This document shows, one piece after another, positions 42,657 to 52,324 of a DNA stretch of 64,000 nucleotides (its first letter is position 1; each line of letters starts with the position of its first letter). The translations under genes were made by a program, and so were the position numbers. This DNA comes from Bacteroidota bacterium (lineage in GTDB: Bacteria; Bacteroidota; Bacteroidia; Chitinophagales; LD1). The DNA is taken from assembly GCA_016722375.1 (NCBI GenBank), contig JADKJG010000007.1, positions 62,001-126,000 on the forward strand, in the 5' to 3' direction. Under the pieces are notes generated by a model, which was given only the letters and a program-made list of their open reading frames with translations, was not told where the DNA came from and did not search any database.

Positions 42657-44459
42657 ATGAGGAATCAGAACATTCGCAACATCGCCATTATTGCCCACGT
42701 AGATCACGGGAAAACCACCCTGGTTGATAAGATTTTACACCAGTGCTCGCTCTTCCGCGACAATCAGCAGACCGGGGAATTGATTCTCGACAACAACGAT
42801 TTGGAAAGAGAACGGGGAATCACCATTCTGGCGAAGAACGTTTCGGTAGAATATAAAGACATCAAGATTAACATCATTGATACACCCGGCCACGCCGACT
42901 TTGGTGGCGAGGTAGAGCGTGTGTTGAACATGGCCGACGGAGTGCTTTTGTTGGTAGATGCCTTTGAAGGCCCTATGCCACAGACCCGCTATGTATTGTC
43001 GAAGGCTTTGGCTTTGGGCAAGAAGCCGATTCTGGTGATTAATAAAGTAGATAAAGAAAACTGCCGCCCGGACGAGGTGCATGAGTCTGTTTTTGACTTG
43101 ATGTTTCACTTGGAAGGCACTGAAGAGCAGTTGAATTTCCCTACTGTTTATGGTTCTGCCAAGAGAGGCTGGATGGGTGCCGATTGGAAACATCCGGCAG
43201 AGGACGTAACTTTCTTGTTGGATACTATCATCGGACATATTCCGGCTCCGCAGATTGCAGAAGGAACGGTGCAAATGCAAATCACTTCGTTGGATTACTC
43301 TTCTTATTTAGGTCGGGTAGCTATCGGAAGAATTACACGTGGAAACCTGACCTCTGGTCAGAACGTGATGCTGATGAAGCGCGACGGAACAAAGGTGAAG
43401 TCGAAAATAAAGGAGTTGTATGTGTTCAGTGGTTTAGGAAAAGTGAAGGTGGACAAAGTAGAATGTGGTGATATTTGCGCCATCATGGGAGTGGAAGGTT
43501 TTGATATTGGCGACACGATTGCCGATATTGAAAATCCGGAAGCTATGCCGCCGATTCACATTGACGAGCCAACGATGAGCATGGTGTTCACGACAAATAC
43601 CTCGCCCTTCTTTGGTAAGGAAGGAAAGTTTGTGACCTCGCAGAAAATCCGCGAGCGTTTATATAAAGAGTTGGAAAAGAACTTGGCGCTGCGAGTAGAA
43701 GATACAGAGTCTGCCGAGAAGTTTAACGTTTTCGGAAGAGGCATCCTTCACCTTTCTGTATTGATTGAAACCATGCGCCGCGAAGGCTATGAGTTGTCTA
43801 TCGGCAATCCGCGTGTATTGACCAAAGTGATTGATGGCGTAAAGCATGAGCCGATAGAAATCCTGACCATTGATGCACCGGAAACAGTAGCCGGAAAGTG
43901 TATCGAATTGGTGACTCAAAGAAAAGGCGACCTGCTGGTGATGGAGCCGAAGGGCGACATGATGCACATAGAATTTGAAGTGCCGTCCAGAGGATTGATT
44001 GGTTTGAGAACGTTGATTCTGAACAGCACCGCCGGCGAAGCCGTGATGGCGCATCGCTTCAAAGCCTATATGCCTTGGAAAGGTGATATCCCATCTCGTA
44101 TCAACGGTACTATCATTGCTAAAGAGGCAGGAAGAGCAACTGCTTATGCGATGGATAAACTAACAGACCGCGGCAAGTTTTTCATTGACCCGAGTGTGGA
44201 AGTATATGAAGGGCAAATCATTGGTGAATATTCCAAGAGCGGAGATTTAGTGGTGAATGTGGTTCAAGCAAAACAGTTGACCAACTTCCGCGCTGCGGGA
44301 ACCGATGATAAATCTACTCTTCCTCCTCCTATCCGCCATAGTCTCGAAGAGAGCATGGAGTATATTCAGGAAGATGAGTACGTGGAGATCACTCCTAAGT
44401 CCATTCGTTTAAGGAAGATTTTCTTGAGCGAAAACGAACGGAAGAGAGCGTCAAAGTAG
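42657..44459 (+). CDS. typA: ribosome-associated GTPase TypA/BipA
   Basis: A 600-residue translational GTPase, normal family length. GTPase motifs are G1 AHVDHGKTTLVDKI near residue 12, the switch I ERERGIT, G3 DTPGHADFGGEVER near residue 79 and G4 NKVDKENCRP near residue 133. The EF-G-like domains II, III and V follow, then the C-terminal domain unique to TypA (TDDKSTLPPPIRHSLEESMEYI, landmark PPPIRHSLEE). It helps 50S assembly and stress and cold responses in other bacteria. A possible TATCTTCG box lies at 42613-42620. It is monocistronic. Confidence 0.95.
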   Translation: MRNQNIRNIAIIAHVDHGKTTLVDKILHQCSLFRDNQQTGELILDNNDLERERGITILAKNVSVEYKDIKINIIDTPGHADFGGEVERVLNMADGVLLLVDAFEGPMPQTRYVLSKALALGKKPILVINKVDKENCRPDEVHESVFDLMFHLEGTEEQLNFPTVYGSAKRGWMGADWKHPAEDVTFLLDTIIGHIPAPQIAEGTVQMQITSLDYSSYLGRVAIGRITRGNLTSGQNVMLMKRDGTKVKSKIKELYVFSGLGKVKVDKVECGDICAIMGVEGFDIGDTIADIENPEAMPPIHIDEPTMSMVFTTNTSPFFGKEGKFVTSQKIRERLYKELEKNLALRVEDTESAEKFNVFGRGILHLSVLIETMRREGYELSIGNPRVLTKVIDGVKHEPIEILTIDAPETVAGKCIELVTQRKGDLLVMEPKGDMMHIEFEVPSRGLIGLRTLILNSTAGEAVMAHRFKAYMPWKGDIPSRINGTIIAKEAGRATAYAMDKLTDRGKFFIDPSVEVYEGQIIGEYSKSGDLVVNVVQAKQLTNFRAAGTDDKSTLPPPIRHSLEESMEYIQEDEYVEITPKSIRLRKIFLSENERKRASK

Positions 44460-44486
44460 GTCGAAACCCTCCCTCAAATATTTATT

Positions 44487-44494
44487 TAGTTTTG
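44487..44494 (+). promoter_or_regulatory. -7 box (TAGTTTTG) of yidC
   Basis: TAGTTTTG lies 63 bp before the yidC start in the only gap between typA and yidC. It matches TAnnTTTG. The -33 TTG is not clear. Confidence 0.4.
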
Positions 44495-44557
44495 CGCGCC
44501 CTAAAATAAAGGGGTGCGAAAATTTTATTACGTGCAACCCGTCAACTATTGACCTGA

Positions 44558-46444
44558 ATGAAGAACAAGGAAACCCTCATAGGCTGGCTGCTGATTGCCG
44601 TATTGATGATAGGATTTATTTTCTATCAGAATAAGAAGTTTGAAGAAGAGCAGTTAAAGAAGAAAGAACTGCAAAAAACGGAGCAAGCCGAGAAGACCGC
44701 GCCTACTACTCCAACCACAACAACCCTTATATCTGGAGATACTACTGTTGAGCAAAGTATTGCTTCATCAGAAGCTATTCCCGTGGACAGCGCACAAAGA
44801 GAAAGCAAGTATGGCGCATTTTCTGCCGCAGCAGGTGGCGAGGAAAAGTTATTCGTACTTGAAAACGATGTGGTGAAAATCATTCTGACCAACAAGGGTG
44901 GGCAGATAAAAAGTATTGAGCTCAAAAAATTTAAGACCTCAGATAAACGACCACTGATACTTTTCACCGACAAAACAAATTCGGTCAGCTACCAGTTTCC
45001 GATTGATGAAAACCGGGTGATTGATACGAAGGATTTCTATTTTGAACCGATAGGCGAAGGCTTTAGAGTAAGTGGAAACGATTCGAGCTCATTTTCTCTT
45101 CGCCTTCAGGCCGGAGAGGGGAAATATCTTGAACAAAAATATACCCTCAAAGGAAACTCCTATCTCTTCGATTATCAAGTGATTTTGAATGGTTTGAATT
45201 CCATCATTCCATCCAATACTACTTTTATCAATGGCCATTGGGAGAATACGCTTAGTAATCTGGAGCAGAATATTGATTTGGAGAGAAGATACTCTGCTCT
45301 TTATTACCGGTATAATCAAAGTGATGTTGCCCATCTGAGCGAGGACAAAGAAACCGACGAGCATGTATTCGATACCCCGCTGGAGTGGATTTCTTATAAG
45401 CAGCAGTTTTTTAATTCAACGATGTTCAGCAAAGGGCTTTTTCAACGGGGGAAGTTGAAGACCTTTTTTAGTAAAGAGCATCATGAATACGTCAAGAAGT
45501 ATGATACCCGCTTTGTCTTGCCTTATCAGTCAGGATCACAAACCAAGTATGACTTTCAATATTACATAGGTCCGAACAACTATAACACCCTCGCCTCAAT
45601 GGATAAAAAGGTGGAGGAGGTGATCAAGTTAAGTCCCGACTTCTGGCTCTTTTCCTGGATGCGCTATATCACCCGTTTCATCATTTGGGTGTTTAGCTGG
45701 TTTGATAGTGTGCATTTGAACTACGGAATCATCATTTTGTTGATGACCATTATATTGAAGATCGCTCTTCACCCTCTTACAGCCAAATCAATAGAAAGCG
45801 CCGCCAAGATGAAAATTCTTGCTCCGGAGATTGCCGCGTTGAAAGAGAAGTATGGCGATGACCAGTCTAAGATTGGTGCAGAACAGATGAAGTTGTATCA
45901 AAAGGCAGGAGTGAGTCCATTAGGCGGCTGTCTGCCTTTGTTGCTTCAGATGCCTATCCTGATGGCCATGTATTATTTCTTCCCGGCTTCTATTGAGTTG
46001 CGTCAACAGTCCTTTCTTTGGGCTAGTGATTTATCCAGTTATGATGCGATTGTAACATTCTCTACCGCCATTCCGCTAATCGGGAATCACATCAGTCTGT
46101 TTACGGTCTTGATGACCATTACTTCCATTGGTCAAGCTGTGATGAATAACCAGATGAACGCGATGACAAACCAACAACCGGGCATGAAGTATATGCCTTA
46201 TTTTATGCCGTTGTTGCTAATGTTTATGTTCAATAGTTTCCCTGCGGCGTTGACTTATTATTACCTGCTGCAAAATCTGCTTGGCATGGGTCATCAGTGG
46301 ATTATTCAGAAGTTCTTCATCAATGAAGCAAAGCTGCGTCATAAAATTGAGGAGAATAAAAAGAACCCTAAGCCTGCATCTTCTTGGCAAAAGAAACTAG
46401 AAAACATGCAGCGCGAAACACAGAAAAAGAAGAAGGAAAAATAG
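44558..46444 (+). CDS. yidC: membrane protein insertase YidC
   Basis: A 628-residue YidC/Oxa1 insertase with the architecture of Gram-negative members: an N-terminal membrane helix (residues 5-23), a long periplasmic beta domain P1 (about 85-350), and a C-terminal core of five helices (about 365-590) with ALHPLTAKSIESAAKM near residue 404 and GGCLPLLLQMPILMAMYYFF (landmark GCLPLLLQMPI). The basic tail (QRETQKKKKEK) may bind ribosomes. It inserts and folds inner-membrane proteins with or without SecYEG. It lies about 100 bp after typA with its own promoter box. Confidence 0.96.
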   Translation: MKNKETLIGWLLIAVLMIGFIFYQNKKFEEEQLKKKELQKTEQAEKTAPTTPTTTTLISGDTTVEQSIASSEAIPVDSAQRESKYGAFSAAAGGEEKLFVLENDVVKIILTNKGGQIKSIELKKFKTSDKRPLILFTDKTNSVSYQFPIDENRVIDTKDFYFEPIGEGFRVSGNDSSSFSLRLQAGEGKYLEQKYTLKGNSYLFDYQVILNGLNSIIPSNTTFINGHWENTLSNLEQNIDLERRYSALYYRYNQSDVAHLSEDKETDEHVFDTPLEWISYKQQFFNSTMFSKGLFQRGKLKTFFSKEHHEYVKKYDTRFVLPYQSGSQTKYDFQYYIGPNNYNTLASMDKKVEEVIKLSPDFWLFSWMRYITRFIIWVFSWFDSVHLNYGIIILLMTIILKIALHPLTAKSIESAAKMKILAPEIAALKEKYGDDQSKIGAEQMKLYQKAGVSPLGGCLPLLLQMPILMAMYYFFPASIELRQQSFLWASDLSSYDAIVTFSTAIPLIGNHISLFTVLMTITSIGQAVMNNQMNAMTNQQPGMKYMPYFMPLLLMFMFNSFPAALTYYYLLQNLLGMGHQWIIQKFFINEAKLRHKIEENKKNPKPASSWQKKLENMQRETQKKKKEK

Positions 46445-46604
46445 CCGCTAACTCTAGCTCATTTTCAACCAGAAATCCTTGGTATTACCTCTCCATTTGG
46501 GAGAATTGTCACAATAGTGTAAAAAAATCGTCTTGCCGAAGTGCGATTCAAAAATTCAATTACTTTTGACCACCATTTTTAAAACCAAAATAAAAAAACA
46601 AAGA

Positions 46605-49097
46605 ATGAAAAAGCTTTTACTATGGTCTGCCATGGCAATTACCGGCTTATGTGCAAACGCACAAGAGAAAATGTATCGGGATACTCGTTTAGAACAGTCG
46701 CTTATGGAAGAAAGACCTGTTGTATTACAGAAGGATTATAATTCTATTGACCACCCACGAAAAAACCGAGCTCAACGCTCTATAACATCAGGGACTAAAT
46801 TAATCTCGGACACTTTGGGGAGTGCTGGTAACCTGTTGACCGTGCTTAATAACGAGTGTAACCAGATTGATGTCAATGACTCACTGAATATCGTAACGTT
46901 TATTCACAGAAATGATGACCGGAAATTTCTTAATACCAACGTGGCACAATATCGCTTTGACATTTCAAAAAACCGGGGAGTTCCTGGATCTTGGACTAAA
47001 GATATTGGCCCTATTACCAATGACGTAAACATAGATAACGTTTCTGTCAATGGTCGTTTCCCTCAGGCTGGCGTTTACAATCCTGCTGGGAATACCATTG
47101 TGGACAGTGCTTACCTAGTTTATTCTGGCACTTGGCACAACGGTGATGCCGGCGGTTGGACCGGACAAATGCGCGGCAGAGGACAACTTTCTGGCGACCT
47201 GAACTCTTTCGACGTCCATATTGATACCATCAATAATGGAAACGTAGAGATTGCTTCAGGGTTCTGCCAAAGTGCACCTGGAATATTTTGGAATTTGAAT
47301 CTCGACCGTACCGGCGGGTTCAATGGTAACGCGAATCACATTGTTAGTGGCTTTATTTTAGAGAAAGGAATATGGAATTCTACCACCAAACAAGTAGATT
47401 GGACAGAGCATCGGATTAATCAAAACTTTGCCTATACCACCTCGAATAGCTACAATAGCTCAGTCATTACTGGTTGGAACATGGATTTTGACCCGACTGG
47501 TCAATACGGATGGATTGTTTGTTTAGGTGATATCACCCAAGACAATGACAATGTGTACAATCCGATTTTTTGGAAAACAACGGACGGGGGTAATAACTGG
47601 ACAGGTCCCATCGCCGTTGAACTGGATAATTTTACTGACTTGGTTAATCGTTTAGACCCAAGTTCTTCTGGAACTGCTACTACTACTTTTGAAAATGATT
47701 TAGTAGTGGATTACTTAGGCAATCCTCACCTACTGGTGGTTGTTTCAAAGGGATCTAGTTATAGTATCAGTGTTTCCGGTTTGAATATTTATGATATTAC
47801 TTACGATGCCAACACGCCATCTTGCATATTAGGTAGTGTAAACGGATGGAGAGCGGTTCATATTAGCAATGTAGAGACCTTTAGAGGAGTTATTTCTAAT
47901 GACAATCCTGCGCCATTGACACAAGATAACCGTCCTTTGGCTTCAAAAAGCAAAGACGGAAAAAAACTTTTTTTCTTCTGGGTTGACTCGGATAGCGAAT
48001 TTCTTGGTTCCGCAGAAAATAATCTCCCTAATCTGATGACCAGAGGCTATGATTTAGAACATTTCGTGTCAACTCCAGTTATAAATCTTACAGAAGGCGA
48101 TGAACTTTGGGGTGGTGAAACCAGCCGTGCTCCAGGTGGCCTGTTTGGTGGCGCCACTTTTGGTACGGCATCATTAAATGCACTGCAAAACAACAAAACA
48201 TACAATGTTCCTTTTGTTTTTACTCAGATAGATTACCCTCACGATCCGGCTTCTGGTCTTGGCTCTTATCTTCAGCCTTGCGCCTTCTGGTATGTCAGCA
48301 ATATTGATTTCGATCCTTATGATTTTTCTGTAGGATTAGCAGCTTCTATTCAATTGAACGGAGCAGATACCACGATTGTTGTTACCGGTAATACCTATAC
48401 CGAAGATGGTGCGACGATTAGTTACGATACTGCTTGTTATAAGAGTGGCGATTTGAATTTGGTCGTTGACAATTCTAATGTAAACACCAATATTCCTGGC
48501 TCCTACTTTGTTTATTATACTGCCGAAGATTCTGCCGGAAATGTTTATGCCGCAAAAACTAAGGTGGTACTGGTTGGCTCCGCTCCGGTTGCTGATTTTA
48601 ACTGGGCTTTCCCTTCTTTCAAGTATCGTGCCGTATTTACCGATTTATCTACCAACGAGCCAAATAAATGGAAATGGAATTTTGGTGATTCACAGGGTTC
48701 CAGCATCAAGAACCCCGTTCATAATTACGCCACCAACGACACCTTTGAAGTTTGTCTCGAAACCACCAATCTTTTCGGAACATCAGCATCCACTTGTAAA
48801 TCAGTCGCAATCATAGGTGTGGGCATTGAAGACCTTCGTTTTGAAGCCAACATCAACGTGTTCCCCAATCCTTCCAATGGCAACTTCAGAATCAACTTTG
48901 CCGAAGGGATAAGTTCAGATGTTACAGTAAGCGTGTACAATATTTTGGGCGAAACTGTTTCTGCTCCTGCTCGTTACAAAGCAGGCATCACAAATGTAGA
49001 CATGAATCTTTCATCGGTTGCAAACGGGATTTATTTGGTAAAAATTACCAACGATAAGGGTACTGCTGTAAGGCAAATCACCGTATCACACAAATAA
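46605..49097 (+). CDS. secreted T9SS protein with DUF5011/PKD domains
   Basis: An 830-residue protein from the ATG at 46605 (signal peptide MKKLLLWSAMAITGLCANAQ). Residues about 40-575 form a large region with dates-and-flux style beta structure that I cannot name. Near residue 590 comes a DUF5011-like domain (TYTEDGATISYDTACY, PGSYFVYYTAEDSAGN), then a PKD domain (FTDLSTNEPNKWKWNFGD, VHNYATNDTFEVCLE) and a type A T9SS domain (INVFPNPSNGNFRIN, VANGIYLVKITND). It is surface-bound or released. A strong terminator follows. Function unknown. Confidence 0.85.
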   Translation: MKKLLLWSAMAITGLCANAQEKMYRDTRLEQSLMEERPVVLQKDYNSIDHPRKNRAQRSITSGTKLISDTLGSAGNLLTVLNNECNQIDVNDSLNIVTFIHRNDDRKFLNTNVAQYRFDISKNRGVPGSWTKDIGPITNDVNIDNVSVNGRFPQAGVYNPAGNTIVDSAYLVYSGTWHNGDAGGWTGQMRGRGQLSGDLNSFDVHIDTINNGNVEIASGFCQSAPGIFWNLNLDRTGGFNGNANHIVSGFILEKGIWNSTTKQVDWTEHRINQNFAYTTSNSYNSSVITGWNMDFDPTGQYGWIVCLGDITQDNDNVYNPIFWKTTDGGNNWTGPIAVELDNFTDLVNRLDPSSSGTATTTFENDLVVDYLGNPHLLVVVSKGSSYSISVSGLNIYDITYDANTPSCILGSVNGWRAVHISNVETFRGVISNDNPAPLTQDNRPLASKSKDGKKLFFFWVDSDSEFLGSAENNLPNLMTRGYDLEHFVSTPVINLTEGDELWGGETSRAPGGLFGGATFGTASLNALQNNKTYNVPFVFTQIDYPHDPASGLGSYLQPCAFWYVSNIDFDPYDFSVGLAASIQLNGADTTIVVTGNTYTEDGATISYDTACYKSGDLNLVVDNSNVNTNIPGSYFVYYTAEDSAGNVYAAKTKVVLVGSAPVADFNWAFPSFKYRAVFTDLSTNEPNKWKWNFGDSQGSSIKNPVHNYATNDTFEVCLETTNLFGTSASTCKSVAIIGVGIEDLRFEANINVFPNPSNGNFRINFAEGISSDVTVSVYNILGETVSAPARYKAGITNVDMNLSSVANGIYLVKITNDKGTAVRQITVSHK

Positions 49098-49113
49098 CTT
49101 CAGGTTTTAATAA

Positions 49114-49150
49114 TCAAAAAAGGCTCCCGCTTCGCGGGAGCCTTTTTTGA
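49114..49150. terminator. bidirectional terminator
   Basis: A perfect palindromic stem (TCAAAAAAGGCTCCCGC, loop TTC, and its complement) has A-runs before and T-runs after, so it ends both the rightward T9SS gene and the leftward gene at 49156. Confidence 0.92.
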
Positions 49151-49155
49151 TTATA

Positions 49156-49878
49156 CTACTTGACGACCCCACTTAATTTCCCATATTTATAATACAGGTC
49201 AATAATGGTCTTCGTAATTTCATAATCCGAATGATATTTCAGAAAATCTAATGGCAAATTGCAATAGTTGATAAACTCCTCATAGTTTTCTTCAGGCAGG
49301 TCAATCAGACCATTTTCGTTATAGTAGTTAAGCAGTTCTTTAAATACGCGCCTCCGGTCATCTTCTGCAATTTGTTGTTTCAGTTTCTTGCGTTCTTGAG
49401 CGCGCGCACTGAGCATCTCATACAGCGCACTGATAGGACTTGTAAAAGAAATCTCTGGCCTTTCCAATTCTTTCGGAGTGATTCCCAGTTTCTTTCTTTC
49501 CTCTTCAATCTGTTCCAGTGTTTTGGGAGCTTTAATTATTACGGCTTGGTTAAGCCCGATACTCAAAGGCTCCATCACAAAGCGAAGGGCATATTCACTG
49601 CGCACTATAGAGTCAACCACCGAAAACTTAGTCGTGCGATAACCCGGATAAAAAAGAAACAGTGTATCGCGTCGCCCAATAGTCTCCTCCACATACCCCC
49701 GGCCATCTGTCGCCATCGTGACACTTGGTTTTGGATTGATAAGACTCACACCACCCAATGGCCGCAGCGTATAACTATCCAGTATCGTTACTTTGATAAG
49801 CGCCGTATCGGACTGTGCATCACTTTGAATTGGAGTAAAAAAAACAACAAAAGCCACCGCCCTGCACCAAATCCTCAT
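49156..49878 (-). CDS. exported protein with carboxypeptidase-like regulatory domain
   Basis: A 240-residue protein with a signal peptide (residues 1-21, cleavage after SDA) and an N-terminal beta-sandwich of the carboxypeptidase D regulatory-like type (VTILDSYTLRPLGGVSLI, ATDGRGYVEETIGRRDTLFLFYPGYRT, landmark DTLFLFYPGYRT). The remainder (residues 110-240) is helical and charged. Layout is like the gene at 54404-55027, so the two are paralogues in architecture. The domain is common in TonB-dependent receptors and exported Bacteroidota proteins; a specific role is unknown. A TACATTTG box lies 4 nt before the ATG. Confidence 0.8.
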   Translation of the reverse strand: MRIWCRAVAFVVFFTPIQSDAQSDTALIKVTILDSYTLRPLGGVSLINPKPSVTMATDGRGYVEETIGRRDTLFLFYPGYRTTKFSVVDSIVRSEYALRFVMEPLSIGLNQAVIIKAPKTLEQIEEERKKLGITPKELERPEISFTSPISALYEMLSARAQERKKLKQQIAEDDRRRVFKELLNYYNENGLIDLPEENYEEFINYCNLPLDFLKYHSDYEITKTIIDLYYKYGKLSGVVK

Positions 49879-49882
49879 GCCG

Positions 49883-49890
49883 CAAATGTA
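49883..49890 (-). promoter_or_regulatory. -7 box (TACATTTG), leaderless type
   Basis: On the minus strand TTG, 18 nt, TACATTTG precedes the ATG at 49878 by 4 nt. Of the leaderless-type boxes in the window this has the best -33 partner. Confidence 0.6.
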
Positions 49891-50282
49891 AACAAGTACT
49901 TATCTCATCAAGACTTTATGAATGATGGCGGCTACGGTCAATGCCTCTATGTTCAGGAGAAAGTAAGATAATAACGATGGTTGTTTATCAGGGCACTTTC
50001 ATCATTCCGCAATAAATTATAACTAAAATCCTTTTTTAACATTTAATCCAAAGTCTGCCTGCATTTTAAAAACCGCATCAAATTCTTAAGAAAAACAGGA
50101 CAGCCACTTTCAGGCTAATCAGATATGGAATTTAGCGGGAAACCCCGGACAGTTTTCGGCTTGGATGTGGTATGCTTGCCAAACAAGGTTACGATTCGAA
50201 TATTGGCAGCGCATCAAATTTATTTTTTACCAAAGCGTCTATATGACGCAAGTCGTCCTTAAAAATTACAAATGGAATTACT
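49891..50282. other. intergenic region between divergent genes
   Basis: About 390 bp of AT-rich DNA without a credible gene. A plus-strand frame at 50165-50398 has poor composition and no start context. No hairpin or known RNA is evident. Confidence 0.5.
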
Positions 50283-50290
50283 TATCTTTG
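50283..50290 (+). promoter_or_regulatory. -7 box (TATCTTTG) of the desaturase gene
   Basis: TATCTTTG lies 110 bp before the desaturase ATG, implying a leader of about 100 nt. The -33 TTG is not clear. Confidence 0.4.
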
Positions 50291-50399
50291 CCGTCGTTGA
50301 GAAATCAGTTTAATAAATTGTTCCGTTCTGAAAGATGCTCGCACCTCGTAGCCAATTCAGCGGTTATTTTAGTCTTACTTAAAAATCATTACAATTAAC

Positions 50400-51158
50400 A
50401 TGGTACCTATTCTTGTTTTCTTTTTCGCACATCATTATCTGTCGCTTTTCTCTCAAAGTTTCCTGATGCACCGCTATGCAGCGCACGGGGCATTTACCAT
50501 GAATAAATTTTGGGAAAAATTTTTCTTCGTCTTTGCCTATGTAACGATGGGGTCTTCCTATCTCAGTGCTTGGTCTTATGGCGTGATGCACCGTATGCAC
50601 CATGCCTTTGCAGACACACCGAAAGACCCTCATTCACCAAAATATTTCAATAACCTGTTTGCCATGATGATGCACACCGAGAAGATCTATGGCGGCATCG
50701 GAAAAGGCACTATTGAAGTAGAAGAAAAGTTTAAGAAAAACGTTCCTAGTTGGCATTCATTTGATCTTTGGGCACGCTCATGGCCATCTAGAATCATGTG
50801 GGGCTTCGTTTATTTTGCTTTCTACTTTTATTTCGCTCCTTCTATCTGGTGGTATCTGTTACTGCCCATTCACTTCTTTATGGGACCGGTTCACGGAGCC
50901 ATTATCAACTGGTTCGCTCACAAATATGGTTATGTAAACTTTAAATCAAGCAATACATCTAAAAACCTGATGCCTTTGGATATTTTCATGTTAGGCGAGG
51001 GCTATCATAACGACCACCACAAATTCCCTTCCCGCATCAATTTCGGTGTAAAATGGTATGAGATTGACCCCCTTTATCCGGTCATTTTATTTTTGAACTT
51101 TGTAGGAATTGTAAAGGTGAAGCAGAAGGCCTTTGGCAAAGTGGAAGCAGAATTCTAA
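50400..51158 (+). CDS. acyl-CoA/fatty acid desaturase
   Basis: A 252-residue membrane di-iron desaturase that introduces a double bond into acyl chains, probably to keep membranes fluid. The three histidine boxes are visible: HRYAAH (residues 22-27), HRMHHAFAD (60-68) and GEGYHNDHH (about 199-207). Four membrane helices lie around them. The protein is at the short end of the family, and the ATG at 50400 is the first in frame. The leader of about 100 nt could allow temperature control, but no structure was identified. A bidirectional terminator follows. Confidence 0.92.
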   Translation: MVPILVFFFAHHYLSLFSQSFLMHRYAAHGAFTMNKFWEKFFFVFAYVTMGSSYLSAWSYGVMHRMHHAFADTPKDPHSPKYFNNLFAMMMHTEKIYGGIGKGTIEVEEKFKKNVPSWHSFDLWARSWPSRIMWGFVYFAFYFYFAPSIWWYLLLPIHFFMGPVHGAIINWFAHKYGYVNFKSSNTSKNLMPLDIFMLGEGYHNDHHKFPSRINFGVKWYEIDPLYPVILFLNFVGIVKVKQKAFGKVEAEF

Positions 51159-51181
51159 ACGCTCGATTTCAAATCTGAAAT

Positions 51182-51219
51182 AAAAAAAGCGCCAACTCAA
51201 ATGAGTTGGCGCTTTTTTT
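51182..51219. terminator. bidirectional terminator
   Basis: AGCGCCAACTCA, AA, and the exact complement form a 12-bp stem flanked by seven A and seven T. It ends the desaturase gene and, leftward, the hydrolase gene whose original stop codon (51218-51220) abuts it. Confidence 0.93.
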
Positions 51220-51369
51220 ATTTCACCAATTTATGGTGCCAAATAACTTCTCCCTCTTGGTTAGCCACCTCAACAAGATAAATTCCCGAACCATACTGAG
51301 TAAAATCAATCGCCCCTTTTCTACTTATCCTCTTCTGAATCAATTGTTGACCCAATGAATTATACAGTA
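51218..51369 (-). pseudogene. severed 3' end of the hydrolase gene: T9SS sorting domain remnant
   Basis: The minus strand here reads LYNSLGQQLIQKRISRKG, then AIDFTQYGSGIYLVEVANQ and a stop after HHKLVK. This is the second half of a type A T9SS sorting domain without a start. It joins in frame to the hydrolase at 52325 if the IS and one copy of the TA target duplication are removed (AIYGIT-LLYNSLGQQ). The original gene was thus 51218-54094 minus the IS. Confidence 0.93.
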
Positions 51370-52324
51370 GACCTCTTTCCAAAATCAAATAGGCTTAGTT
51401 AGTAAGTTAGCAATAGCCGCGATTAGGTTGAGCCGCAATTTGAACCTTCTTCTTCTGTTTCGATATTTTTCAGCCAGTATTCTGAATATTTTGAGTTTTC
51501 GGATGATATTCTCGATAGCCACCCTGCTGGAGGATATCCGTTGGTTTCTTTGTTTATCTGTTTTGGTAAGCGGATTTTTCTTGCTTCTTTTCTTTGGTAT
51601 TTCGGTATTGGGATGTGCCTTTTGTAATCCTTGGTATCCGGTATCTACTTCTGCGGTTATGGTGGGATGGATGGGTGTTTGGCTTTGTTTATACAGCTTG
51701 TAATCATGCTTGCGTCCATTTCCCACTTCGGTGCAAACAATCTGTCGGGTATTTTGGTCTGCTATTATCTGTGATTTTAAGGTGTGTCTTTTCTTTTTAC
51801 CTGAGTAATAACGCCGCTGTTTTTTTTAGGTCGCTCAATAGGGGTTTCCGTCACATCTATCCAGACTAGCTCAAACTTATTTTCCGGACGGGTAAGTACC
51901 TTTTTGCCGGGCAAATGAAACCGGGGATCGTTGATGAGCTTATGCTCCGTATCCATAATTATTTTGCAAACCGCCGATTCACTAATGTCATAGGTAACGC
52001 CAATATGGAACATCGTTCGATACTCCCTGTAATACATCAGGAGCATCAAAACCTTTGTCCTCTAAACTTAATTTGGAAGCCACTCCACGGCTTGGGTGCT
52101 TTCTTGCTTTTGCATTTGCCTCTTCTAGAGCCTGCACCATCAGATGAAACACCTCTCGGGTGACTCCTGTACTACGTTTAAACTGTGCCTTTGGCTGTTT
52201 TTGAATAATTGCCCATCGCATGAAGCAAAGAAATTATCAAACTTCTGTTTTTCCACAATTCAATCAACAGAACACATAGTCTAGTGTACTTATTTTTAGA
52301 ATAAACCCATTTTGGAAAGAAGTC
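51370..52324 (-). mobile_element. IS5-like insertion sequence, copy 1 (955 bp)
   Basis: The ends are imperfect inverted repeats: GACCTCTTTCCAAAAT on the left and the complement of GACTTCTTTCCAAAAT on the right (15 of 16 match). A TA target duplication flanks them (51368-51369 and 52325-52326). A second copy at 58389-59340 has the same ends and is nearly identical. The element encodes one DDE transposase on the minus strand. It sits inside the T9SS domain of a hydrolase gene. Confidence 0.93.
51385..52221 (-). pseudogene. IS5-like DDE transposase, copy 1, frameshifted
   Basis: The transposase starts MRWAIIQKQPKAQFKRSTG with an N-terminal HTH, then the DDE_Tnp_4-type catalytic core: first Asp in LVWIDVTETPIERP, second in TAEVDTGYQGL, Glu in SSRVAIENIIRKL. 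An extra T near 52049-52055 (copy 2 lacks it) breaks the frame after SKLSLEDK. A second shift, shared by both copies, lies at an A8 run (51820-51827); the sequence A AAA AAC there is a classical -1 slippage heptamer and the -1 frame continues QRRYYSGKKKRHTL, so this one is probably programmed, as in the IS427 group of IS5. Confidence 0.85.

Noticed and set aside
50165..50398. 77-residue frame upstream of the desaturase
   Set aside because: Composition is not coding-like and it covers the probable desaturase promoter and leader.
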